Shown: positions 8,226 to 16,755 of the stretch, in pieces | How the letters are laid out: the number at the start of each line of letters is the position of its first letter | Position numbering within the stretch: the stretch's first letter is position 1 | Notes under the pieces: generated by a model | The model's input: only the letters and a program-made list of their open reading frames with translations | Databases searched by the model: none | What the model was told of the DNA's origin: nothing | Source: Flavobacterium psychrolimnae | Lineage (GTDB): Bacteria > Bacteroidota > Bacteroidia > Flavobacteriales > Flavobacteriaceae | Length of the DNA: 32,941 nucleotides | Assembly (NCBI RefSeq): GCF_003312425.1 | Contig: NZ_QNUX01000021.1 | Span: forward strand, 1-32,941 | Reading direction: 5' to 3' | Translations under genes and position numbers: made by a program

Positions 8226-10088
8226 ATGAAAAAAAATACAATATTATTGTTTTTTGTGTTAGCGAGTTTTTCACTTTCCGCACAAAATAAAGAGACTAAG
8301 AATGCTGATAAATTATTTGAAAGCTACGATTATGTTGAAGCGGCCAAAGAATATATCGCATTAGTCGAAAAAGGGAATTCCGATGCCTATTTGAGCAAAC
8401 AGCTCGGAGATAGTTATTTTTATATGCAAAACACTTTAGAATCTGAAAAGTGGTATGCAAAAGCAATAGAATCGCAGCAAGATGCAGAAACTTATTATAG
8501 ATATGCTCAAATGCTTAAATCTAACGGTAAATATGCGGAATCAAATGCCCAAATGAAAGCATTTTCTAAGGTTGCGCCTGATGATCAGCGGGCAATTACG
8601 TTTAATAAAAATCCAAATTACCTTTCAGATTTAAATGCTATAGAAAATCGCTTTGAAGTAAGTAAACTTTCCGTCAATTCTGATAGATCAGATTTTGGAG
8701 CGGTTCTTTATGATGATATTCTTTATTTTGCAAGCGCCAGAAATGAAAGCAGCAAAATTTATGGGTGGAATGACGAACCTTTTTTAGATATTTATCAGTC
8801 TACGCATAAAGCTGATGGCAGTTATTCAGAGCCAATTCCTGTGGAAGAATTAAATACAAGATTTCATGAAGGTCCAGTTGCTATAACTAAAGATGGAACT
8901 GTCGTTTACTTTTCAAGTGAAAGTTTCAAGGATAAATTATTTGAAAAAGATAAAACACATAAGCTAAAGTTTGGTCAAGTCAATCTTTATAAAGCAGTTA
9001 AAGAAAATGGAAAATGGAGCAACATAATCCCATTGCCATTCAATAGTAAAAGCTATTCTGTTGGTAATCCTTCTATAGATAAAGATGGAAAAGTTCTTTA
9101 TTTTGCTTCTAATATGCCTGGCTCTATAGGGGGAACTGACATTTGGAAAGTAACAGTGAATGGTGATGGAACATTTGGAATACCAGAAAATTTGGGAAAT
9201 AAAATTAACACAGTTGGAGATGAGAATTTTCCTTTTGTAACTGATGATTCCATTTTGTATTTTTCTTCAAATGGACTAACGGGCTTTGGAAGTTTAGATG
9301 TTTTTTCTGTGGATTTAAATAAAGATTTAGAACCCAATAATCTTGGAAAACCAGTAAATACGGAGAAAGATGATTTCGCTTTTACTTTCAATACAGAAAA
9401 AAATATAGGATTTGTATCTAGTAATCGTTCCGGTAAAGATCATATTTATAGTGCGACTCCAATTTGTAAGGCCCAAATTTCCGTTGTTGTCAAAAATGCT
9501 AAAACGGCAGCTTTTTTAGCGAATTCTAAAGTAGTAGTTGTAGATGTAAACAATACTATTATTGAATCTCAAATGACAAATAGTAGTGGTGAAGTTATTT
9601 ATAATGTAGAATGTAAAAAGCCGTATAAGTTAGAAGTCTTTCAAGATGGTTTTGTAACCAAATCATTTTCTGCAATAAGTGAGCAAGGCAAAATATATAT
9701 TGAAGCTGAATTAGAGCCTATTGATGTTATTGTTACAGAAACAGAAATTATACTAAATCCTATTTATTTTTATTCTAATAAAAGTAATATTACGGATCGT
9801 GGTGCAGTAGAACTTGATAAATTGGTTTATGTTATGTCGCAAAACGATGCAATCAAAATTCATGTAAAAGCGCATACTGATTCCAGAGGAACTAATGAAT
9901 ATAATTTAGATTTATCCGACAGAAGAGCTCAATCAACTGTTGCATATATTATTTCTAAAGGTATCAATTCGGACAGGATTTTAGGAACCGGATACGGTGA
10001 ATCACTACCAAAAATTGATTGTCAAGATAAGTGCACTGAATTAGAATATGCCTTAAACAGACGATCTGAGTTTATGATTGTAAAATAA
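8226..10088 (+). CDS. OmpA family protein with TPR and PD40-type propeller repeats
   Basis: A 620-residue envelope protein. It has a signal peptide (about 1-20), TPR-like helices (about 25-120), and a beta-propeller of PD40/WD40-like repeats at about 160-410 (repeated forms such as VLYFASNMPG, ILYFSSNGL, IGFVSSNRSG). A small carboxypeptidase-regulatory-like Ig domain follows (about 415-500), then a C-terminal OmpA domain (about 510-620) with HTDSRGTNEYN and LSDRRA, the peptidoglycan-binding signature. Flavobacterial adhesin/PorP/OmpA triads commonly carry such a gene, and it probably anchors the module to peptidoglycan in the periplasm. The 19-bp gap from the PorP/SprF gene and the strong terminator after it mark it as the last gene of the operon. 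It resembles the PorE-type architecture, but a specific orthology cannot be assigned. Confidence 0.88.
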   Translation: MKKNTILLFFVLASFSLSAQNKETKNADKLFESYDYVEAAKEYIALVEKGNSDAYLSKQLGDSYFYMQNTLESEKWYAKAIESQQDAETYYRYAQMLKSNGKYAESNAQMKAFSKVAPDDQRAITFNKNPNYLSDLNAIENRFEVSKLSVNSDRSDFGAVLYDDILYFASARNESSKIYGWNDEPFLDIYQSTHKADGSYSEPIPVEELNTRFHEGPVAITKDGTVVYFSSESFKDKLFEKDKTHKLKFGQVNLYKAVKENGKWSNIIPLPFNSKSYSVGNPSIDKDGKVLYFASNMPGSIGGTDIWKVTVNGDGTFGIPENLGNKINTVGDENFPFVTDDSILYFSSNGLTGFGSLDVFSVDLNKDLEPNNLGKPVNTEKDDFAFTFNTEKNIGFVSSNRSGKDHIYSATPICKAQISVVVKNAKTAAFLANSKVVVVDVNNTIIESQMTNSSGEVIYNVECKKPYKLEVFQDGFVTKSFSAISEQGKIYIEAELEPIDVIVTETEIILNPIYFYSNKSNITDRGAVELDKLVYVMSQNDAIKIHVKAHTDSRGTNEYNLDLSDRRAQSTVAYIISKGINSDRILGTGYGESLPKIDCQDKCTELEYALNRRSEFMIVK

Positions 10089-10110
10089 TGTACTGGATTC
10101 TGAGTATACA

Positions 10111-10147
10111 AAAAACAGGATGCTTATTGGCATCCTGTTTTTGTTTA
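10111..10147 (+). terminator. Terminator of the adhesin operon
   Basis: The perfect 13-bp stem AAAAACAGGATGC (10111-10123) pairs with GCATCCTGTTTTT (10130-10142) around a 6-base loop. It lies 22 bases after the OmpA-like stop codon. Arms rich in A and T at the ends let it also serve the converging miaE transcript. Confidence 0.92.
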
Positions 10148-10167
10148 ATGTGATATTGTTTTTTTAT

Positions 10168-10749
10168 CTAACCGTGGATAGTTTCTTGTTTACCATAGTT
10201 TGTGATAATTGAGGTTTCAAATTCGATCCATTCCTTCCAGCGTTTGTCTACATCTATATTGTCAGCATATTTGCGTGCAAACCCCAAAAAAGTAGTGTAA
10301 TGTCCCGCTTCAGAAATCATTAAATCTCTATAGAAAGTGGCTAATTCAACATCTTTTATGTTTTCTGATAAAACTTTAAACCGCTCGCAACTTCTTGCTT
10401 CAATCATCGCTGAAAACAACAATCGATCACAAAGAGCGTCTTTTCGGCTGCCATCTTTTTTCATGAATTTGAAAAGTTCATTTACATAATGGTCTTTCCT
10501 TTCTCTGCCTAACGTTAATCCTTTGCTTTTTATTAGATTATGAACCAATTGCAAATGGTCTAACTCTTCTTTTGCAATGATTAACATTTCGGTTACTAAT
10601 TCTTCTAATTCCGAATTATAAGTTACTAAACTTATTGCATTTGAAGCTGCTTTTTGTTCGCACCAAGCATGATCCGTCAAGATTTCTTCTATATTCGATT
10701 CAACTATATTTACCCAACGTGGGTCCGTGGCTAATTTTAATCCTAACAT
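10168..10749 (-). CDS. miaE: tRNA-(2-methylthio-N6-isopentenyl adenosine-37) hydroxylase
   Basis: A 193-residue ferritin-like diiron enzyme that hydroxylates the isopentenyl side chain of ms2i6A at position 37 of tRNAs. Family features are the start MLGLKLATDPRW, the segment ILTDHAWCEQKAASNA (about 23-38), and carboxylate/histidine motifs EELDH (61-65), IEARSCERF (116-124) and SEAGHY (146-151) that would bind two irons. The frame is open 42 codons further upstream to 10875. I chose the internal ATG at 10749 because family members begin MLGLKL and the upstream part overlaps the divergent glycosyltransferase gene. It is a single-gene unit ending against the adhesin operon terminator. Confidence 0.9.
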   Translation of the reverse strand: MLGLKLATDPRWVNIVESNIEEILTDHAWCEQKAASNAISLVTYNSELEELVTEMLIIAKEELDHLQLVHNLIKSKGLTLGRERKDHYVNELFKFMKKDGSRKDALCDRLLFSAMIEARSCERFKVLSENIKDVELATFYRDLMISEAGHYTTFLGFARKYADNIDVDKRWKEWIEFETSIITNYGKQETIHG

Positions 10750-10770
10750 GATGATGAAATTTATTTGGAA

Positions 10771-10805
10771 CAAAATTAGTGTTTTATAATCTATTTTTGA
10801 TTCAA
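10771..10805 (-). promoter_or_regulatory. Candidate miaE promoter
   Basis: Read on the minus strand, TAATTTTG (10778 down to 10771) is an exact match to the -7 box TAnnTTTG. A TTG (10805-10803) lies 24 bases upstream, slightly beyond the usual 17-23. Transcription would begin roughly 15 bases before the chosen ATG at 10749, which also supports that start. Confidence 0.4.
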
Positions 10806-10860
10806 ATGACCGGATTGAAGTCAAAATAGCATTATTTTGCAAATGAAATTTTATAATAAT

Positions 10861-12102
10861 ATGAATCAAGTTCAAAAGCTTTTAATTATCGGTTTTGTAT
10901 GGCCGGAGCCAAATTCGTCCGCAGCAGGAGGAAGGATGATGCAGCTGATTTCACTTTTTAAAGCACAAGGTTTTAGCATTACGTTTGCCAGTCCTGCGCA
11001 AAACAGTGATTTTATGGTTGATTTAGGCGAATATGAAGTGGATAAAAAATCAATCGAACTGAACAATTCCAGTTTTGATATTTTTGTAAAAGAACTGAAT
11101 CCAGCTTTAGTTTTGTTTGACCGTTTTATGATGGAAGAACAATTTGGTTGGCGCGTTGCCGAAAATTGTCCGGATGCTTTACGATTGTTAGATACTGAAG
11201 ATTTACATTGTTTGCGATTGGCTCGCCAGAAAGCCTTTAAGGGAAATCGTTCTTTTAGTACAACTGATTTATTTGTAGAAGAGGTTGCGAAACGCGAAAT
11301 TGCAAGTATTTTACGTTGTGATTTGTCTTTGATGATTTCCGAATTTGAAATGGAATTATTAGAATCTACATTCAAAATAGATAAAGCATTATTGTATTAT
11401 TTGCCTTTTTTATTGGAACCAATCATCAGTTCTGAAATAGAGGAACTGCCTTCTTTCGAAAATCGAAAAGACTTTGTTTTTATCGGAAATTTTCTTCATG
11501 AGCCTAATTGGAATGCCGTTCAATATTTAAAGGAAACGATTTGGCCATTGATTAAAAAACGTCTGCCAGAAGCTGTATTGAATGTGTATGGCGCTTATCC
11601 TTCACAAAAAGTACTACAATTACATAACAAGAAAGAAAGCTTTATAATCATGGGACGAGCGATTGATGCTCAAGAAGTAGTTCAGGAAGCACGAGTGGTC
11701 TTGGCTCCTTTGCGTTTTGGTGCAGGTATTAAAGGAAAATTATTAGAAGCGATGCAGTGCGGAACGCCAAATGTTACGACTTCCATTGGTTCAGAATCCA
11801 TGCATGGTGATTTGCCTTGGAATGGTTTTATTACGGATGATGTAGCTGATTTTGTCAATGCCACAGTACAATTATTTCAAGACAAAGCAATTTGGCATAA
11901 AGCCCAGAAAAATGGATTTAAAATTATCAATCAACGCTATTCTAAAGGTTTGTTCGAGAGTAGTTTTAGAACTAAAATTGAATTTTTACGCTCTAATTTA
12001 CCGCAGCATCGATTGAATAATTTTATGGGTTCCATGTTGCAACATCATACTTTAAAAAGCACGAAATATATGTCGCGTTGGATTGAGGAGAAGAATAAAT
12101 AA
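10861..12102 (+). CDS. Glycosyltransferase, GT-B fold (group 1 / GT4-like)
   Basis: A cytoplasmic glycosyltransferase of about 413 residues that likely transfers a sugar from an activated donor. Seen features are an N-terminal Rossmann segment KLLIIGFVWPEPNSSAAGGRM, where the early Gly-rich stretch is typical of GT-B enzymes, a linker with DFVFIGNFLHEPNWNAVQYL, and a C-terminal donor site with VLAPLRFGAGIKGKLLEAM followed by GTPNVTT. The Glu of KLLEAM is the usual donor-binding position. The frame also opens at 10837; I prefer the ATG at 10861 because MNQVQK leads straight into the first beta strand. It is divergent from miaE by about 110 bp and stands alone, so acceptor and pathway (surface polysaccharide or glycoprotein) cannot be named. 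Confidence 0.85.
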   Translation: MNQVQKLLIIGFVWPEPNSSAAGGRMMQLISLFKAQGFSITFASPAQNSDFMVDLGEYEVDKKSIELNNSSFDIFVKELNPALVLFDRFMMEEQFGWRVAENCPDALRLLDTEDLHCLRLARQKAFKGNRSFSTTDLFVEEVAKREIASILRCDLSLMISEFEMELLESTFKIDKALLYYLPFLLEPIISSEIEELPSFENRKDFVFIGNFLHEPNWNAVQYLKETIWPLIKKRLPEAVLNVYGAYPSQKVLQLHNKKESFIIMGRAIDAQEVVQEARVVLAPLRFGAGIKGKLLEAMQCGTPNVTTSIGSESMHGDLPWNGFITDDVADFVNATVQLFQDKAIWHKAQKNGFKIINQRYSKGLFESSFRTKIEFLRSNLPQHRLNNFMGSMLQHHTLKSTKYMSRWIEEKNK

Positions 12103-12142
12103 AAAATCCCGTCAAGTTTTTAAACAAGACGGGATTTGTATT
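12101..12142. terminator. Shared bidirectional terminator
   Basis: The stem AAATCCCGTC (12104-12113) pairs with GACGGGATTT (12128-12137) around a 14-base AT loop. T-rich tails occur on both strands. It sits between the convergent glycosyltransferase and aceF genes and can stop both. Confidence 0.85.
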
Positions 12143-12157
12143 TTAAAAACCGAGTTA

Positions 12158-13831
12158 TTACGCAAGCATTGTAACTGGATTTTCTATAAATTGTTTCAAT
12201 GTTTGTAAAAATTGAGCTCCAGTTGCACCATCAATTGTTCTGTGGTCGCAAGCTAAAGATAGCATCATCGTATTTCCTATTACAATCTGACCATTTTTTA
12301 CAACCGGTTTTTCTACAATAGCTCCTACGGATAGGATAGCAGAATTTGGTTGGTTAATGATAGAATTGAATTCTGTAATACCAAACATTCCAAGATTAGA
12401 AACTGTAAAAGTACTTCCTTCCATTTCTGTAGGTAATAATTTTTTGTTCTTAGCTCTTCCTGCAAGATCTCTTACGCTTCCGCCAATTTGAGATAAACTC
12501 ATAGCATCTGTAAAGCGTAAAACTGGAACTACTAATCCGTCTTCAACAGCTACAGCAACTCCTATGTTCACATGGTGATTGATAAGAATTGAATCTTCTC
12601 TCCATTGTGAATTCACTTTTGGGTGTTTTTTCAAAGCCATTGCGCATGCTTTTATCACCATATCGTTAAACGATACTTTTGTGTCCGGAACACTGTTAAT
12701 GATAGTTCTGGATTTCATTGCCTCATCCATTGCTACCTCAATTACTAAATTGTAATGTGGAGCTGTGAATAAAGATTCTGCTAAACGTTTCGCAATGATT
12801 TTTCGCATTTGCGAATTCTTGATTTCTTCTGTAACAACTTCCCCTGCTGGAACAAATGGTTTTACAGCAGCAACAGTTTCTGTTTTTGCTGGTGCAGTTG
12901 AAGTTGTCGGTGCCGGAGCAGCCGCAGTTTGTGGAGTGAAGTTTTCGATATCGCTTTTTACAATACGTCCGTTTTCACCAGAACCTTTTACTTGCGTCAA
13001 TTGAATTCCTTTATCACTTGCAATTTTCTTTGCCAATGGTGATGCTAAAATTCGTTGACCGTCAGTTGATGGTTCTTGAACTATTGGTTCCGAAGCTTTT
13101 TCTGTTGAAGCTACTTCTTTTTCTTCTACCACTGCAGGAGCAGCTTGTGGTGCTCCACCAGTTTTATAGTTTTCAGCAATTCCGCTGATATCAGTTCCTG
13201 CAGGTCCAATGATTGCTAACAGGCTATCAACTGGCGCAGTATTGCCTTCTTCGATTCCTACGTATAATAAAGTTCCTTCGTTGAAAGATTCGAATTCCAT
13301 CGTAGCTTTATCAGTTTCGATTTCAGCAAGAATGTCACCTTCAGCAACAGCATCGCCTACTTTTTTCAACCAAGTGGCTACAGTTCCCTCAGTCATGGTA
13401 TCACTTAAACGAGGCATAGTGATAACTACAACTCCTTTTGGAAGTGAAGTTGCTACAGGTGCAGCGGATTTTGTAGCTTCAGGAGTAGAAGTTGTTTCTT
13501 CAGTAACTTTTGTTTCCTCAGTTTCTTTTGTTTCTTCTTTTACTGGAGCTGCATCAGCTGGTTTTCCTGCTAATAATGCAGAAATATCCTCTCCTTCAGT
13601 TCCTATAATTGCTAACAAAGAGTCTACCGGTGCAGTTTCACCAGCAGGGATTCCTATGTGTAAAAGTGTTCCTTCATTGAAAGACTCAAATTCCATTGTT
13701 GCTTTATCGGTTTCAATTTCTGCAAGGATATCACCTTCGCTTACTTTATCACCTACTTTTTTTAGCCAAGTTGCTACCGTTCCTTCCGTCATCGTATCGC
13801 TCAAACGAGGCATTGTAATTATTGTTGCCAT
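12158..13831 (-). CDS. aceF: Pyruvate dehydrogenase E2, dihydrolipoamide acetyltransferase
   Basis: A 557-residue core subunit of the pyruvate dehydrogenase complex, which passes acetyl groups from pyruvate to CoA. It has two N-terminal lipoyl domains, each with the motif EIETDKATMEFES; the lipoylated lysines are K43 and K175. An E3-binding domain with ASPLAKKIASDKG and NGRIVKSDIENF lies at about 258-296, after Thr/Glu-rich and Ala/Pro-rich linkers. The C-terminal catalytic domain ends with DHRTIDGATGAQF, giving H530 and D534 of the HxxxD active site. The start lies 7 bp after the E1 alpha stop codon on the same strand, so the two are co-transcribed. The two lipoyl domains are almost identical, a sign of internal duplication. 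E1 beta and E3 genes are not in the window. Confidence 0.96.
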   Translation of the reverse strand: MATIITMPRLSDTMTEGTVATWLKKVGDKVSEGDILAEIETDKATMEFESFNEGTLLHIGIPAGETAPVDSLLAIIGTEGEDISALLAGKPADAAPVKEETKETEETKVTEETTSTPEATKSAAPVATSLPKGVVVITMPRLSDTMTEGTVATWLKKVGDAVAEGDILAEIETDKATMEFESFNEGTLLYVGIEEGNTAPVDSLLAIIGPAGTDISGIAENYKTGGAPQAAPAVVEEKEVASTEKASEPIVQEPSTDGQRILASPLAKKIASDKGIQLTQVKGSGENGRIVKSDIENFTPQTAAAPAPTTSTAPAKTETVAAVKPFVPAGEVVTEEIKNSQMRKIIAKRLAESLFTAPHYNLVIEVAMDEAMKSRTIINSVPDTKVSFNDMVIKACAMALKKHPKVNSQWREDSILINHHVNIGVAVAVEDGLVVPVLRFTDAMSLSQIGGSVRDLAGRAKNKKLLPTEMEGSTFTVSNLGMFGITEFNSIINQPNSAILSVGAIVEKPVVKNGQIVIGNTMMLSLACDHRTIDGATGAQFLQTLKQFIENPVTMLA

Positions 13832-13838
13832 AATTGAT

Positions 13839-14837
13839 TTATAGTTTATGAGGTAAAAATGGATAGTTCTCTTGTTCGTATACTACATCGTATAGCTGTT
13901 GAATAGGAGGGTATTCAGATTCTTCGGCAAATGTTACACATTCTTCCACTAAATCTTTTACTCTTTGATCAATTGCTTCGATTTCTTCTTCAGTAGCATA
14001 TTTTTGATCTTTAATTACATCTAAAACTTGAGTAATGGGATCAATTTTTTTGTACTCTTCTACTTCTTCTTTCGAACGGTATAATTGTGCATCCGACATA
14101 GAGTGACCTCTATAACGGTATGTTTTCATTTCTAAGAAAGTTGGTCCATCCCCACGACGTGCTCTGTCAATTGCTTCAGTCATTGCTTCAGCAACTTTTA
14201 CAGGGTTCATTCCGTCAACAGGTCCACAAGGCATTTCGTACCCTAAACCTAATTTCCAGATATCAGTATGATTGGCAGTTCTTTCTACAGAAGTTCCCAT
14301 TGCATATCCATTGTTTTCAACAATAAATACTACTGGAAGTTTCCATAACATAGCCATGTTAAAAGCTTCGTGTAAAGATCCTTGACGTGCTGCACCATCA
14401 CCAAAATAGGTCATAGTAACACCGCCAGTTTCAAAATATTTGTCTGCAAAAGCTAATCCTGCACCGACAGGAATTTGTCCACCTACAATTCCGTGACCAC
14501 CATAAAAACGGTGCTCTTTTGAAAAGATATGCATGGAACCACCCATACCTTTTGAAGTTCCGGTAACTTTTCCTAAAAGTTCTGCCATCACACGTCTAGG
14601 ATCAACTCCCATACCTATTGGCTGAACGTGATTTCTGTAAGCGGTAATCATTTTGTCTTTTGTCAAGTCCATTGCGTGCAAAGCACCAGCTAATACAGCT
14701 TCTTGACCATTGTATAAATGTAGAAATCCTCTAACTTTTTGTTGGATGTATAATGCTGCAAGTTTGTCCTCAAACTTTCTCCAAAGCAGCATATCTTCAT
14801 ACCACTTTAAATATACTTCTTTTGTAACTTCTTTCAT
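13839..14837 (-). CDS. pdhA: Pyruvate dehydrogenase E1 component, alpha subunit
   Basis: A 332-residue thiamine diphosphate-dependent subunit of pyruvate dehydrogenase that carries out decarboxylation of pyruvate together with E1 beta. The thiamine diphosphate motif runs from GDG (146-148) to NN (175-176), the normal spacing. Other family landmarks are the His-rich segment HRFYGGHGIVGGQIP and the regulatory-loop sequence TYRYRGHSMSDAQLY. It heads a two-gene unit with aceF, 7 bp apart. The E1 beta partner gene is absent here and must lie elsewhere, an arrangement seen in other flavobacteria. A 142-bp gap without an evident hairpin separates it from cdd upstream. Confidence 0.96.
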   Translation of the reverse strand: MKEVTKEVYLKWYEDMLLWRKFEDKLAALYIQQKVRGFLHLYNGQEAVLAGALHAMDLTKDKMITAYRNHVQPIGMGVDPRRVMAELLGKVTGTSKGMGGSMHIFSKEHRFYGGHGIVGGQIPVGAGLAFADKYFETGGVTMTYFGDGAARQGSLHEAFNMAMLWKLPVVFIVENNGYAMGTSVERTANHTDIWKLGLGYEMPCGPVDGMNPVKVAEAMTEAIDRARRGDGPTFLEMKTYRYRGHSMSDAQLYRSKEEVEEYKKIDPITQVLDVIKDQKYATEEEIEAIDQRVKDLVEECVTFAEESEYPPIQQLYDVVYEQENYPFLPHKL

Positions 14838-14979
14838 CTGAATTTTTCTTTTGCTAAAGTGTTATTGTATTATCAATTTGTACTATAACGCAAAATAGTT
14901 TCCTCCCACAAATTTGCGAAATGCAAAAATAAGACATTCCAAGTAAGAACTAAAATTTAATAGGCAATTTTTGGAATTT

Positions 14980-15462
14980 TTACAAGAATTTTTTATCGAA
15001 CATAAATGGAAGCAAGTTTTTCAGGGATTCTGATTTGTAAATTGCGCCAATTTCTCCCATAAAATAGATTTCTATAGGGGTCTCTTGTTTTATTTCATAT
15101 TCTGCAATTGATTGTCTGCAAGATCCACAAGGCGGAATTGGAGCCGTAGTTTGGTTTGTATCCGATGCAGCAGTAATTGCCATTTTTAAAATTTTAGCTT
15201 CCGGATAAACTGCTCCGGCATAAAAAATTGCTACACGTTCCGCACAGAGTCCTGACGGATAAGCTGCATTTTCTTGGTTTGAACCAATTACAATTTTACC
15301 ATTGTCTAAAAAAATTGCAACTCCAACTCTGAATTTGGAATAAGGAGCATAAGCATTTTTTCGTACTTCAACGGCTTGTGTCATTAAATCCTGAATGTCA
15401 TTTGGTAATTCCTCAATAGATTCGAACACTTTGAATTGTGTGGTAATTGTTATTTCTTTCAT
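14980..15462 (-). CDS. cdd: Cytidine deaminase
   Basis: A 160-residue zinc enzyme that deaminates cytidine and deoxycytidine to uridine forms in pyrimidine salvage. The zinc site is visible as LCAERVAIF (C73, with E75 the proton shuttle) and PPCGSCRQ (C112, C115). Having Cys and not His in the first motif marks the small homotetrameric type. YSKFRVGVAI near residue 41 is the usual substrate-side motif. It lies between porV and pdhA on the same strand, but a strong terminator just upstream (15474-15524) cuts it off from porV, so it likely uses its own promoter. Confidence 0.95.
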   Translation of the reverse strand: MKEITITTQFKVFESIEELPNDIQDLMTQAVEVRKNAYAPYSKFRVGVAIFLDNGKIVIGSNQENAAYPSGLCAERVAIFYAGAVYPEAKILKMAITAASDTNQTTAPIPPCGSCRQSIAEYEIKQETPIEIYFMGEIGAIYKSESLKNLLPFMFDKKFL

Positions 15463-15473
15463 GCTTTTTTTAG

Positions 15474-15524
15474 GAAAAAAAATCCAAATTTCATCTCCGA
15501 AGTATCGGGATTGAAATTTGGATT
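15474..15524 (-). terminator. porUV terminator
   Basis: The perfect 13-bp outer stem AATCCAAATTTCA (15481-15493) pairs with TGAAATTTGGATT (15512-15524). An inner stem (CCGA/TCGG) extends it, and read on the minus strand it is followed by eight Ts. It lies 24 bases after the porV stop codon and before cdd. Confidence 0.9.
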
Positions 15525-15547
15525 GTTATTTATGAATTAATTTAAAT

Positions 15548-16717
15548 TTAATATTCGTCATATTTCTCACCGAAATTGAAGGTCAGTGAAAAACGAAGGG
15601 TGTTTTCTAATGGGTTTTTTACTTTAGATGCTGAGAATAAATAAGAAACATCTACTTTGACTACGTTATATTTGAAGCCTGCTCCGAGGGAGAAAAATTG
15701 ACGTGCTCCTTTTAAAGGACTTTCGTGAAAATATCCCAATCGCATCGCAAAGGAATCTTGATACAAATATTCGGCACCTACAGCATACGTAACTTCTTTT
15801 ACTTCTTCACCAAAACCATCAGGTGCATCTCCAAATGATTTAAAAACACCAGATGTCCATCCGATGGAACGGTAATTATCGTTATTTTGATTGCGCTCTT
15901 CGGAGGTTACAGTTCCGTCGCCGTTTAAATCTGGATCTTGTGGAGTTGGAACCAATAATTTATTGAATTCAACATTTACAGCAACCTTATTGTAGTCGTC
16001 TAAAATAAAATCAAAACCCGTTCCTATTTTTAAATTGGCAGGAATGAAATTGTTGTTAAAATCATCATTATCATAACTGATTTTTGGACCTAAGTTTTGA
16101 ATATTAAATCCTGCTCTCCATCTTCCGTTGAATTCATTATATGCTAATTCTTCAGATTGATAAAATCCGGCCACATCAACCGCAAATGTACTTGCAGAAG
16201 AAGCGTCATTATTATCTGAAGCTACTTTTAGATTGGAATTAATGAAACGTCCTGCAACGGCCATCGAAAATTTCTCACTCAATTTTAAGGAATACGATCC
16301 GTCAATTGCAAATTCATTTGGGGAAACTAATCTGGGTGTTTCGTTAGGATCGCCAGTTTCGCGTAATTCAATTTCACCTAAACCAAAGTAGCGCAGGCTT
16401 CCCGCAAAGGCGCTTTTTTCATTCAGTTTTTGATAATAAGTTACTTGTCCTAATGATATGTCATTTACTAAATCAGTAAGGTATGGCGTGTAGCTGATGG
16501 AAAATCCTTGTGCATCAGTTGCAAAAGCATATTTAGCCGGATTCCATTGTTGAGAAAAAGCATCGGCAGAAGTTGCTACCCCAATATCAGCCATACCTGC
16601 TGCTCTTGCATCAGCTGCGACCAGTAAAAAAGGAACTCCTGGATTTATTACTCTGTCTTGTGCTTTGGCAACAGTAATAATAAATAAAAGTATAAAAAGT
16701 GGTATTATTTTTCTCAT
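15548..16717 (-). CDS. porV: Type IX secretion outer-membrane protein PorV (LptO)
   Basis: A 389-residue outer-membrane beta-barrel that carries CTD-bearing cargo from the type IX translocon to the PorU attachment complex. It has a signal peptide of about 19 residues ending AKAQ, then the family hallmark FLLVAADARAAGMADIGVA and SQQWNPAKY. The remainder consists of alternating amphipathic strands, with the last strand ending LRFSLTFNFGEKYDEY. Its place 38 bp downstream of porU is the conserved flavobacterial arrangement, and the pair ends in a terminator. Length and motifs are normal. Confidence 0.95.
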   Translation of the reverse strand: MRKIIPLFILLFIITVAKAQDRVINPGVPFLLVAADARAAGMADIGVATSADAFSQQWNPAKYAFATDAQGFSISYTPYLTDLVNDISLGQVTYYQKLNEKSAFAGSLRYFGLGEIELRETGDPNETPRLVSPNEFAIDGSYSLKLSEKFSMAVAGRFINSNLKVASDNNDASSASTFAVDVAGFYQSEELAYNEFNGRWRAGFNIQNLGPKISYDNDDFNNNFIPANLKIGTGFDFILDDYNKVAVNVEFNKLLVPTPQDPDLNGDGTVTSEERNQNNDNYRSIGWTSGVFKSFGDAPDGFGEEVKEVTYAVGAEYLYQDSFAMRLGYFHESPLKGARQFFSLGAGFKYNVVKVDVSYLFSASKVKNPLENTLRFSLTFNFGEKYDEY

Positions 16718-16755
16718 TTTGATGCGAATATTTATTAAACAAATATAGTATAATA

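Noticed and set aside
10872..11375. 167-codon minus-strand frame inside the glycosyltransferase gene
   Set aside because: It is antisense to a recognisable GT-B enzyme, and its product has no signal, motif or family resemblance.
13209..13844. 211-codon plus-strand frame antisense to aceF
   Set aside because: It mirrors the two lipoyl domains and linkers of PDH E2. Its composition (Ser, Val, Ala runs) is that of an antisense frame, and the minus-strand gene is certain.
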